A stretch of DNA of 64,000 nt, taken from NCBI GenBank assembly GCA_032718565.1, contig JAVGVS010000044.1, positions 1,483,165 through 1,547,164 of the forward strand. Reading direction: 5' to 3'. Shown here in pieces: positions 19,411 to 31,200 of this stretch (positions are counted from its first letter, which is position 1; each line of letters begins with the position of its first letter). The position numbers and the translations under genes were made by a program. This DNA is from Distichodus sexfasciatus. Its lineage: Eukaryota; Chordata; Actinopteri; Characiformes; Distichodontidae. A model generated the notes under the pieces. It saw only the letters and a list, made by a program, of their open reading frames with translations. It was not told the DNA's origin and searched no databases.

Positions 19411-20542
19411 AAATTTGTTAGGATTTGAATCCAACAAGTGTTTCTAATGTAGTCTGAAACACTTGCATTTTACTGTGTAAAGATTTAGGTTTTTTATGGG
19501 GAAGTTGCAGTGGTCTGAATGACTATAATAGGGCTTTCAATCCTAAGAGAACATTAAACCACTTAAACAGTTGCTTCAGGGAATTTGTTTTGTATTAAAG
19601 AATCATTATGTGGATTCAACTTTATTGTAGGGCACACCCAAAAATAAGGAAAGAGAAAAGCTAATATCAAATTTAAACACAACATCATGAAAAACGGGCT
19701 ATTTATAATTTCTAGCAATTTTTTAAGGTTATCAAAGGAACATCTAGAGCCTCAAAGATGTCTATAGAATCTGGTTCATTAGAAAAGAGAAGCCCAGCCC
19801 AAACACATGGCATCTCTTCGGCCAAGCTGTCCAAATATTAAAGCAGTCCAAGTCCTACTGGGATTCTGCAGGCAGCATGTGCGAGGGGGCGTGGCCTTTG
19901 ACCAGTTCCAAAAGGTTCGACCAATCATGCAGCCCAATATAGATGCGATAACCAATTTTCACAAACTGTGGAATTACATGCATTTTTTATAAATAAAAAA
20001 TATTTTAAAATATTCATTTATCTCACAGTTTAGCAGCGTGGCAGTAAAAATGCACATCGTGATACCTTTAGAGTTTTGCGGCGTAGCCATTGGCTCAAGT
20101 ACGGAAATCCAGACTAACCAATGGGAATGCTGCTTCCTGTTAACGGCCATCCAATTGGAAAGCAGTTCCACAAAATTCTCTTGACAGAAGTACAGTAACA
20201 AGATGGGGCAATACCCCAAATGGTTCTACATCCTATGTAGTGCACTACGCAGTGTAATTTGTTTGTGGACTTTCAAAAACAAGCTGTTCTATTTTTTGCT
20301 TTCTTTGAGTACATTGTTGCCACCTCATTGGCAAACTATTTGGCTTCATTAACCCATGCTTTGTATGTTTATGTTATACATTTAGAAATGTCTTCACAGT
20401 TGATTAATATTAATACATGACAAATAATGCCAGTAAGTGCCAATTCTTGGACTTATATATTCTAATCCACATCCATATGTGCTTGGTATCATTTTTTCCA
20501 TCTTTACGCGCAAGGGTTAAATGTCCATTCAAATATTTAGGG

Positions 20543-20614
<72 letters not shown>

Positions 20615-20632
20615 ATATATATATGGATATAT
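20543..20632. repeat. (AT)n microsatellite upstream of MXD1
   Basis: About 70 bases of pure TA and then GGATATATAT units. Confidence 0.95.
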
Positions 20633-21469
20633 AATATTCATGTGTTTCGTACGTTTTTGACCATCCCATATATCAATGGGATATTAATAGCGTTATAGCC
20701 GTAGAGATTACCGAAGTTATTGAGCTCCATTACTGTCTTTCGTATTTTGAGAAGTGAACCGAAAACTGGAAGATAGTACTGAGTACCGCTTTTGGTGCAT
20801 GCGAAGACATTTACACTTAGTGAGCGTGAAAATGATTTCCCCTAGACAGACGTAATGTACTACAGAGTGAGTAGGGAGCAAGTACGGACGCATTTACACG
20901 CTGTCCTAAACCGCATACTACCGCACTTCAAATGTCTGCCCATAAAAGACATTTTACATACTACCTAGTGCACTCATTTTCGATTAGGGACGGATCCAGT
21001 CGCGCACAAAACACTTCAGCTGCCTGCTGGAGCGACGGTCGAGTTTTCCAGATCCGTATTTTTCGGTCTTTTTAAAAATTTGTATTCCATTTTTCATCAA
21101 TTGTATCGAAAATTTTTAACAGACAACTTATCATCGTGTGAAGCTTTAGCTGATTTATTGTGCGATCAATGAAGTTGTCGCCCTTTTTATAATAAAACAA
21201 GCCGTTTTTAAAAAAAGTAATAGGCTCGACTAAACACCTTATATAGTTTTCAGTTTGCAATAATAAAAAAAGAACTTAATTAAGGTTTTATATTCGTTTA
21301 TTTGGCTAGCTTGTTATTGTTGTCTCCGAAACGACCGTATTTAGCAGAATTGTTTGTTTTCTCTATTAACATATATAATTCGACACACTTTTGACTGCTA
21401 AATTATTACACTTTTCTGCAATACGGTGTGTTTTGCAGCTTATCAAAAAATATTTTTTATTAAAGTGTA

Positions 21470-22171
21470 TTTCAGGCCGCAGTGGGGAAACCACTGGTAA
21501 AGAAAGCTAGCAAGCTTGTAGCTAGTCGCGGTCGCTAGGAAGCCTGAACTGGGCCACGTCTCAATCTGCACACTTGCGTTTTACGTAGTACGTCAAACCT
21601 ACGCCGTTGCGCTCTTGCGCCATACTAAGGAGTGAGGAAGTGGGAGGGTTTGGGACGCGCCGCTTTGAGGGCTGTTTGTTTGACAGTTCATCTCCAAAAG
21701 GCTCAGTTGTTTTGCAGTGCACTTCCATGTCACACCAAGCCGTGTTGTTTTTTCATTGTTTCACGGACATTGTCCTAGGATTTCCTTTCTTTTTTCCCTT
21801 TTCCACGGATCTTTCTCGTTAAGTTTGCTGCTTTTAACATTAAAATAGTTGCCTAAATACGATGTGGAGGACTATCTAGCTGGCAGTCGAGCAGCAAAAC
21901 GAAACATAATTTCGAGTCGGGATTATTTGACCATTTTTGTGACATTATCTCTCGCTTTGCGAATCATTTTATTTATCAAAGGCACGTCAGGACTTTCTTA
22001 TCAAAACAAAATAAGAAAGTTTAACAGCAAGCTTTCATTGCGATTTTTTGGGCCAGTGCCTCGACAAAAACCCGATTTCTCCCAAGGCATCCAACACGGA
22101 GAGAACAGAGTCCGACTGTTTTATTATTTCTGACCCGGATTGTCATTTTTATATCGGTGTTATTGTCGAAA
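21470..22171 (+). promoter_or_regulatory. CpG-rich MXD1 promoter and 5'UTR
   Basis: CpG frequency is clearly above the surrounding introns, and the MXD1 start codon at 22172 lies at its 3' edge. No convincing TATA box is seen, as expected for a CpG promoter. A short upstream ATG at 21861 closes after five codons. The exact transcription start cannot be fixed from sequence. Confidence 0.5.
21552..21663. mobile_element. Possible short TIR element inside MXD1 promoter
   Basis: Left GGCCACGTCTCAATCTGCAC and right TTTGGGACGCGCC read as imperfect inverted ends (the right reverses to GGCGCGTCCCAAA), with a shared CACTT and TAGTA further in. Short fish elements with CGTCCCAAA ends exist. The match is loose. 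Confidence 0.25.
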
Positions 22172-22238
22172 ATGGCCGCCATCGGAATGGTGCAGATGTT
22201 AATCGAAGCAGCCGAGTATCTTGACCGGAGAGAAAGAG
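22172..22238 (+). CDS. mxd1: MXD1 exon 1 (SIN3-interaction domain)
   Basis: Codes MAAIGMVQMLIEAAEYLDRR and ER, then one base of a glutamate codon before gtaaat. The amphipathic helix binds the PAH2 domain of SIN3. Confidence 0.95.
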
Positions 22239-25200
22239 GTAAATATTAAGAAACTTCTATAAAAACGCACGTTTTTTCACCATCCTTTCATCTTTTTTTG
22301 CAAAGCATTGCACTGGTGCGTACGTGTCTCAAGGCTGGGATTTCAGTTGCATGAAAATAAAGGCTAAAAACAAACCATTTCAGCAATATCAACCCCCATC
22401 TACTTTGCATTGACAAACATGTTCGGAAAAAAAGTGGAAAAACGTTGAGAAATCTTCTAGAAATCGGGTCGCCGTTCGGCGTGCACGGTCGCTTTGCAAA
22501 TAGTGTTTTCAGGGGAAACTAACGTGTTGTTGTGTTCCTGTCCGAGGCTTGTGGCATTGTTTTTTATAATAACATTCATCGATTCTGACCTCATCTGCGC
22601 CTGGATTTTGCTTCTGTTGCATGCACTCGCTTTGTTTGTTTTCCTGTGCGGGATTAAAATCGGTTTTGTGCTGCATTTATTTGTTCCTGCTGGAGCTTTT
22701 CCTGCCTCGTCCCCCTCCCCTTTATCTGTTGTGGTTTGGCTGGCTGCTGGGTTTACTCCAGTTCAAATGACATCATTGACCCAAAAGCCAGAGATTTCCA
22801 CCAAAATCAGGCTCCCTTTGACACTTTGCACGGCTTCCCGAGCAGATTTGTTCCCTATTTGGTCAAATCTCCCATGGCATGAAGGTTTCTGGTGGTATTG
22901 CACGCTTTCAGTGTTAGAGGTGCACTATACAGCAAAAAAAATGATGTTGCAATTTAAGAACCATTTTTGACAAATCTAATGATATAATAAATATCTGACT
23001 TAAATAACCATTGTGGAATGACATTTGTTGGGGATTGCGTCAGCATGGATAATGAAAAAATAATGTAAAAATAATCTTTTACTCAGGGCATTTTTTCTGC
23101 TCTCTCTGATTTCATTAAAACCCTTCAATCAGAGTGAACAGAACTATACCAGATATTCCTCGAGTAGATTAGACATGGAAAATGAGAATTGGGGATTCCT
23201 TTTGTGAAATGCAGTAAAAAAGTTGTCATGTGACATGTCTAATATTATTTATTTTACTTGCATGACCTGCTGTGAGACGCATCACAATGTCATTGCCTAA
23301 AAAGCTAATTGAGAAGCCCTAATTATATGCATTGCTTTATTTTATTTATGGTTATTTTTATGTTTTGCAGAAGCGGAGCATGGTTACGCCTCAATGTTAC
23401 CTTTCACCAGCCACAAAGACAGGGACGGCTCCAAGCGGAAGAATAAAAACAAGAAAAATTGCAGCAGCAGGTAAAACCTGACCCACTTTCCCCCCCTCAC
23501 TCTTCTCCGTTTTGCATGTAAACGGGCTCCCTGGACCCTGCAGGCGTCCCTTACACCACCAAACCGGGACGCTTTGCGCTTGATGCAGTCTCACTCTGTC
23601 TCTCCCTCTTTTTGATTTATTTGCATAAACACAGATTTCCCTGCGATCACGTAACTCGTAGAGCGCATCGGTGCCTGCTTTGGGGCCGGAAGAGCTTTCT
23701 GCAGTCGCTTCAGAGGCGCTACGCCTCCTGCGAGCTTGGCCGCTCTCCTCTGTGCTACTCTCCCGTCAGCATGTTTTCACACCCAGCCTCTATTTCCGTC
23801 GGCCAGTGAGGCTCTGGCCAAGACAAATAGATGCTAGGAGAAGAAAAAAAACCATTCCTACAAAAACTAAAACAGAAGCCTTGTGAATACCTTTGATGTA
23901 AATATTAATTTCAGCAGAGCTGCACTTGTAGTATGGCTGGGCAGTTAATTGAATCTGACATTCAGAACCTCTAATTGATGTTAGAGTCCATGACAGTTAT
24001 TATTACTATCAAAAGAATTTTGATGTACTTTCCGTAGTGTGTGTTCACGTACTGTCCCTTTAAAAACAAACTGATGCTTGTGTTGTCACGTGACTCTGCC
24101 TCGTCCAGACTGCCACTACATCTGTGTTTCCTTCACTTTCATTAGAAAAAATATCCCAGCTTTTATAGTTGAGCATATTTACAGTAGGACAAAAACCCCA
24201 AAACAGTATAATTGTTCAGTAATTAAGGTTAAATGTTCAATTAATTGATTTGAGGTTATATCTCCCAGCCCTAATTTAGAGGTATTGTAGTAGCAGTATT
24301 ATTTCTTACAATCAGGCCTCAAAAAGGTTTATGGCATTTTATATCGTGGTGTAAAATGTCTACTTCGGTTGCATCAGAACCCAGCGTTTGAACATCTGTG
24401 AAAATCATGCAGTATTTAGTTTTTGTCATGTAATATTCATAAGCGTGTAGGTCAGAATCTGCAGCCAGTTTCAAATGCAGAAACCTGATGTAAAAGAGGA
24501 ATTTATGCTAAAAATATTTTTTGTGTATAGTTTACAGCTCACAAGCTTGGAATTCCTGACGCAATAATGATGCATTCATTCCTCAATGGAAAACCCATTG
24601 GCTTTTTTCCAGAAAGAAAACAGGCATGCATCCTTGTTGAATAGTTGGCATTTTATGATTCTGTTACACATTAAGGCCTTGCATTTGTTCATAATCAGAC
24701 ATTACAAGTATGCTATGGTAAGTATATAGTGTAACAATAAAATATTATTGAGTATTTTTTTCAACTGAAATTGATATTTCTCACTAACTTTGCTCATTTA
24801 GACGCTGAATTAGTCCCCCAAATCCAGTGTAGAGCACTGTCTAGCTCTCAGTATGAGAGACAATTTCAAGATTATTTGAACATTAGATTTTTATTAGATT
24901 TTAGACATTATTTCTCAGTTTTTGGTTTAGCTGGCTGCTGGATTTACTCCAGTTCAAATGATCAAAATCATTGACCCAAAAATTAGAGGTTTCCACAAAA
25001 ATCCGGCGCCATTTGGCAGTTGCATGGCCACCCTTGTTCCCACTTTGGTCAAATCTCGCATTGCATGAAGATTTCTGATGGCGTTGCATGCTTTTAGTTT
25101 TGGCGCTGCACAATAATGGTGAAAAATTATGTTTTATGATATTTAACAAATGAAGAGAAATACCAAATTTTTCTGCATGACTTGATATGAATGGAAGTGA

Positions 25201-28200
25201 GGGTTTTACATCAGCATATGATATTGTCTCATATCGATCACTGGTTATTGAATTGAATCCAAATTGCATCGTAGCAGAGTTTGTGATATTGGCAGACATC
25301 GCATCATAGTATCGTATGCTGACTAAACTTGTGATTTACACCCCTGGTTATTATCATGCATCTCCTTACATTGGAACATGACTTCTGAGCTTCGAAGATT
25401 GGTTAAATTTGGCACAGACTGGTGACTGAAACTTGGGGTTAAGTGTGAACATGAACCCATTCTCTGATCTCACCAAAGGACTCTTTTTAAAAGCAAGTTC
25501 AAGTTCATTGTCAAATGTATTAAAATACAATAAAATTCTTATGCCTCTCTCTTATATCTTATATAAAAACATTAACCATAGAGAACCTCTATATAAGACC
25601 TCACATTACACATTTTGTGCACTGATAATTACAAATTAAAATCCATAAAATAAATGCTATTTTGCACATAACATAGTGTAAATATTATAAAACCCTAACG
25701 ATAAAATGTAAATAATAAAATTAGTAACCAAAATGGCTAATTATTGGAGCATCACTTGGGTCTCCGGCCTTCTCGGTCTGCTCTCTAATGACTGCCTTCC
25801 TCCTTCTCAACAGGCCGGGAGCCAATTGTTCACCAGCGCTGACACGGACGCGTTATTATGCACGTCGACGTCTAGCAAGCTTTGATTGTTTCGCGGTGCA
25901 TTAATGAGCTCCCCCCCCCTTTTTTTCTTTTTTGGACTGCATCTCTTACCAGACCTCTCTGTTCTTTCGTCCATCTGTCGAGCTGGTTAGCTTGGTCCTA
26001 TGCGCTAATGCACTTTAATTCCTGGGAAGATCATAGCTGGGAGGTTGTGCGTTTCTCTTTTTTTTGGCGCTTATGCACTCAGTACTCCAAATGTCTACTC
26101 TTAGTAGGGGAAGGGGAGAGGAAAGTAAAGTAGATTTGGGGTCTATGAAATCTGAATTTCAGAATGATTTTTTAGAAGAGGCTGTTCTTAAAAAAGGGAA
26201 GATAGCTAGATGTGATAACTATATCAGAATGTTTCATTGGCCAATTAAGGTAATACTTGGAATTTCACTTCATTTTTAAATCTTAACTATCAACTATATA
26301 TAGTTAATTTTGCTTCTATAGTTTCATGTATGCAAATTTTGCATATACAGCTGATGCAGCCTATACATTCCTATACATCGGGCTGTAAATAAAGTGTGGC
26401 AGTGCATTAACAATGTCAGTGCATTGAACAGTGAGTAGTTTTGCAGCTTATGCAAAATAAAAACTGGAATGAACTTTGAATATTAAAACATAAACATAAT
26501 GTGTTACTACAGTGTGTCAGGTCATGTGAGTGTGTGTCCTGGTAACAGGAGATAACTGGATATGAAATCCTGATAAGGGTGACCCAGGGTCGGTGCTATT
26601 TATACCCGGCTGTAGGTGGAGTGGTCATTGGGAAACTGGTTATTATTCATAGAGAAGGAGGAGGAGGAGGAAGAGGTGTTGGTGTGGGCTTCCTCTGAGC
26701 TGCTTGTTTTAAATTCCTGTTCCAGTCTTTTATAGCTTTGAGATACTTCCCTAAAAAAGAAATTCCCTTTGGAAACGACACAGAGATGTGAAGTCGAATC
26801 ATGTGGTCACGAAGCAACATGCACGTTGTGCGGGGGCTGCAGTTTCACACATGGGACGTTGGCGTGAGCGTGAGCGTGCGCGTAATGGGAGGGGAAGATC
26901 CTGGAGGATGAGGTGGAGAACGAAAGATTTCTGAGAAAATCCGCATTAGCTGTTAAATGATTTCATTCGGTGTAAAAATATCACTGAGGTTTTCTTAGCT
27001 GTATTTCTATATATGGTGTGGGCAGGTGCTCTTATCCAGAGCAACTTCTATTTGCAAATGATATGGGCAGTCTCTCTGAAGTAGGGGTGGACCGATTTTC
27101 AGCGTTGATATTTGTCATTGTTATGGTTATCTGTATAGACTCCATCTATTGAAAATCCCCCAGAGACTGGGATTAGATTCCAGATTTAAAGGATTATTGT
27201 CATATGTACAAAAAGTACAAAATACAATCAAATTCTTTCTACAATTACAGACACCAGATCAAAAGATTACACTACATTAAGTAGAAAATACAAACCCTTG
27301 CACCTCTACCCATATTTTTGGCAAATGTCAACCAATTTTTCTAAATTCTTTCAGGAGTAAATTAGAAACAAAGTGATTAATAGATAATATATCTCCCACA
27401 CTGTAAATGTGTAGGTATTGTACCTTATCAAATGAGTGATGTTTTTATCTTAATGCCGTCATAATAAATGTCAAATTGTTGCCAATATTCAGTTCTGTTT
27501 TTGAAATTACAACGAATGTTCAAAATGGACACAGGACACGTCACTGATTTGCTCCAGACCATTTTGAACAATTGTTGGGTTTTACAAGGTATTGTATCTA
27601 CACGTTTAAGGTGTGGTGGATATTACAATAATTGCTTTGTTGCAAATCTTATTCTGAATGCAACAGTGAAAGAATTTTGGGCAACATTTGGTAAAGTAAA
27701 GGATGAAGGTACAGAGCTCCCTTTTTTAACCGTGTATGCAACCTCAAGATAATAAAATCAGGTGAGACTGAGCAAATTAACAGTAAAAATTGACACAGAG
27801 GGTGGAATATGGGTATTACAGCACAGAGAATGATGCAACTTATAAACAGAATAAACGATGCAGGGACAGTGCAAAGTGATTAATAACTGCTCCACCAGGT
27901 TAAGCAGGAAGGAAAACCTGCCGTGGAAGGAAAACCTGGATTAACTGGTCTCGGTGGTAAAAGCGGACTCAATGTGTCTGGAAATATGTTTTAAAAGTGT
28001 TGGCATGATAATTAAATGTCGACCTGAACACACCTGCGAGTGGTAACACTATAATTAATATATTTTTATATTTTGATGTTGATAATGATGTTGGTCTGCT
28101 ATTTACACTACCAGTCAAAAGTTTGGACACACCTTCCCATTCAATGTTTTTGCTTTATTTTCATTACTATTTACATTGTAGATTCTCACTAAAGGCATCA

Positions 28201-31200
28201 AAACTATGAATGAACTGTGTAAGGGCTATTTGACCCAGAAGGAGAGTGATGGAGTGCTGCACCAGATGGCCTGGCCCCCACAGTCACCTGACCAAACCCA
28301 ATCGAGATGGTTTGGGATGAGATGGACCGCAGAGCGAAGGCAAAAGGGCCAACAAGTGCTCAGCATCTGTGGGAACTCCTTCAAGACTGTTGGAAAACCA
28401 TTTCAGGTGACTACCTCATGAAGCTCATCGAGAGAATGCCAAGAGTGTGCAAAGCAGTGATCAAAGCAAAGGGTGGTTAATTTCAAGATATAAAACATGT
28501 TTTGGGTTGTTTCACACTTTTTGTTTACTACATAAATCCATATGTGTTCATTCCTTAGTGCCTTCAGTGAGAATCTACAATGTAAATAGTCATGATAATA
28601 AAGAATAAAACATTGAATGGGAAGGTGTGTCCAAACTTTTTACTGGTGGTGTATGTTGTAGTTAATGCAGCTTTTGCTAAATTAATTCCATCCTCTCTGA
28701 AATTATTCAAAGTTGGAAGATGCTAAAAATGCAAAAATCTATTTATCAAAACTAAAAGCACAAGCTGTACTAAGCTGTCTCCACTGCCTTTATTCACTGT
28801 TTGCCACACTGGACCTTTTGCCGAGTTCCCCTTTCAGATGTGATTTCAGGGCTCAACATTAAGCCCGTTTTAGACCCAGATTAAGCATTTTCTGGCCCTT
28901 AGCAGCAGTTATTGCCCACTCTGCATTGAAAGTCCTTTAATATAGCATTAGATTCAGGCCATTCTCTGAAATCTGTGCCTTTTGAAGTTGAATTATTCGA
29001 CCGTGTATGTCCATTCGGTCCTGCTCTTAGCAACCATTGTTAGACAATTCAATTTGCCTTGAATTGACAAGTCCAGAATTCAATTGAAGCTGATCTATTT
29101 TCCTAACCTAGTGATTAGCTGAAGGTTTCCCCCTCGAAAGTAGAAAAACAGTCATTCTACACTGTGAGTCCAAACAGGGAGCTCTGTTCGTATACTTGTT
29201 GTATTCAGGATTATATTAGCAACAAAGTGATTATTATAGTGCCCATCACATCTTAAATGTGTAGCTACAATACCTTGTAAAATAACACATCATATGATAT
29301 TTTCATATTAACGCTACATAACAACTTTAACCTTGAAAAATAAAAATGTCTTTATGACTAAAAATTCAACGACAATGATCAGTTTTTGCAAATACAAGTT
29401 ACAAAAAATGTTCAAACTGCCCCTCTTTGGCACAGAGAAGTTACCAGTTACCAGTGCCACTGATGGATTTTGAATGATGCTTTCCTTCTGACAACATTTT
29501 AACCGTTTTTGAGTTTTGCAGAATTTAGTCATAAATTGACCGTTTGTTATTTACTGTTAAGGCTGTCAAGTATATTTAATATGAAAATACTGCGCTCTAC
29601 CAGCTGGAGGTTGAAAGTAGGACAGGCAATGATCAAGGTAATTCTGAAAGCAACAGTGAAAGCAATAAGCAAATTAGTCAACATTTGGCAAAGGTAAAGA
29701 GGTCACTTTTCCCAGAGTAGTTTATAGCCTAGATATTTTTATGGCCTAATTCCATGCTTATTCATTCAGAACCTACAAGACCATTTACTGAATTCTTGCT
29801 CTGAGACCTCATGTTTTTTAAAGGCATATGAATCCCCCCCTGGAGAAGGAAGTTCTCCAGAACTGTACCTTTAAACGAGTGACATCTTAAACAGAAATTG
29901 CCACAAAACCAAACATACACGTCTATCTCATATCCTGTGACGTTCTTCTGCTGTTGGTTTTAAATAGCACAACAAAAAATAGTAGCACATACTATTATTG
30001 CTCTTAGTCACAAGCAAGATGTGTGGTATTAAACATCGCAAAAACACCTTGGAGGGTTTCAAGCCCCTATAATAAAAAATGATTGTCATTATTACAGGAT
30101 TGGAACAGAAACTCCTAGACTTTTATGCTCATGGATAGAATCTTATTAATAAACCCCCAAAAGCCCTTAATTTTATGAGCAGAAGCTAAGATATCTGTTT
30201 GTACGTAAAACAAGGCAGGCTTGTTAACTAACAGCTTTAACTTTTACCGTTAAAAAGTCTTAGTGTAGTAATGACAGTGAGGAGGGATTATTGGCATTGT
30301 TTTCAGCAAAGATTCTGAGGTTTTTGTGGTGGGTTTTGTGTGGTCTGAGTAAGTGACTGTGTGTGTGTGTGTGTGTGTGTTTTGGGTGGGTGTGATTTGT
30401 TCACTGGTTTAATCTTTTCATGCATGCATTTTGATTCTGAAATACTAACATGGATTTCCACTCTGATGGATCTGTATATAAGGTTTTAGACGTGGTTATC
30501 CCATTCAAGTTGCTGTGATGTATGAAAGCGCTCAAAAGGGTAATTACTGTGAATCCTGGACAATATGTCGAGTACCACAACATGAATGATATTTTTAAAT
30601 GCAAACTGTATCTAGTATATATGAAGCATATAATAATATTAATTTAATAATATTATTATTAATATTTAATATTAATTAATTAATTTAATATTAATTTAAT
30701 CGGTTCCTCCAAACACAGTTTGTAATGTGGGGCAGTTGGTAGTCTAGCCCCGTGATCGCAAGGTCGCTGGTTTGAATCCCGGACCGGTAAAGGTACCTCT
30801 GAGGTACTCATGAGGAAGATAGCGTCCCTAAGCACAGCTCCCCGGGTGCTGCTCATGTCACGGATGGGTCAGATGCAGAGGTTACGTGCACCGTGTGGTA
30901 TGTTCACAGTGACAAATAATCACTCACTTTCAATGTGTAATTTCTGCAGATTGGGATTGGAATTTGTCCTAAACACAGTCCTCATTTTGACTAAAAGCTT
31001 CTCTAACACCAGAAGCAGTCAAGACTTTTTTTTATAACGCAGAGAGAGTAGTCGCTTGAACACTTGTTCTTGCCATGGTATATTTGTTTACAAAGCATCA
31101 CTTCGAAAAGAGCTTGATTCTTTTATGGCGAATCTTCTAAATTAATTTAAGCACCTACTACTGCACAATCAGATAACTGGCTTACATGCATTAATGCTTA

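Larger units (their letters stand above)
18794..21470. other. Intergenic spacer SNRNP27-MXD1
   Basis: No exon is recognised. It holds one degraded tRNA-SINE (19.2-19.4 kb), a long AT repeat (20.54-20.63 kb) and AT-rich unique-looking sequence. CpG density rises from about 21.45 kb as the MXD1 promoter begins. Confidence 0.5.

Noticed and set aside
22494..22970. 158-residue hydrophobic open frame after MXD1 exon 1
   Set aside because: It sits in intron 1, overlaps the duplicated block, has no homologous look, and the hydrophobicity comes from T-rich sequence.
28206..28421. Open frame in the Tc1 relic as a working transposase
   Set aside because: Only part of the C-terminal segment is present and it is frameshifted; the element is 546 bp.
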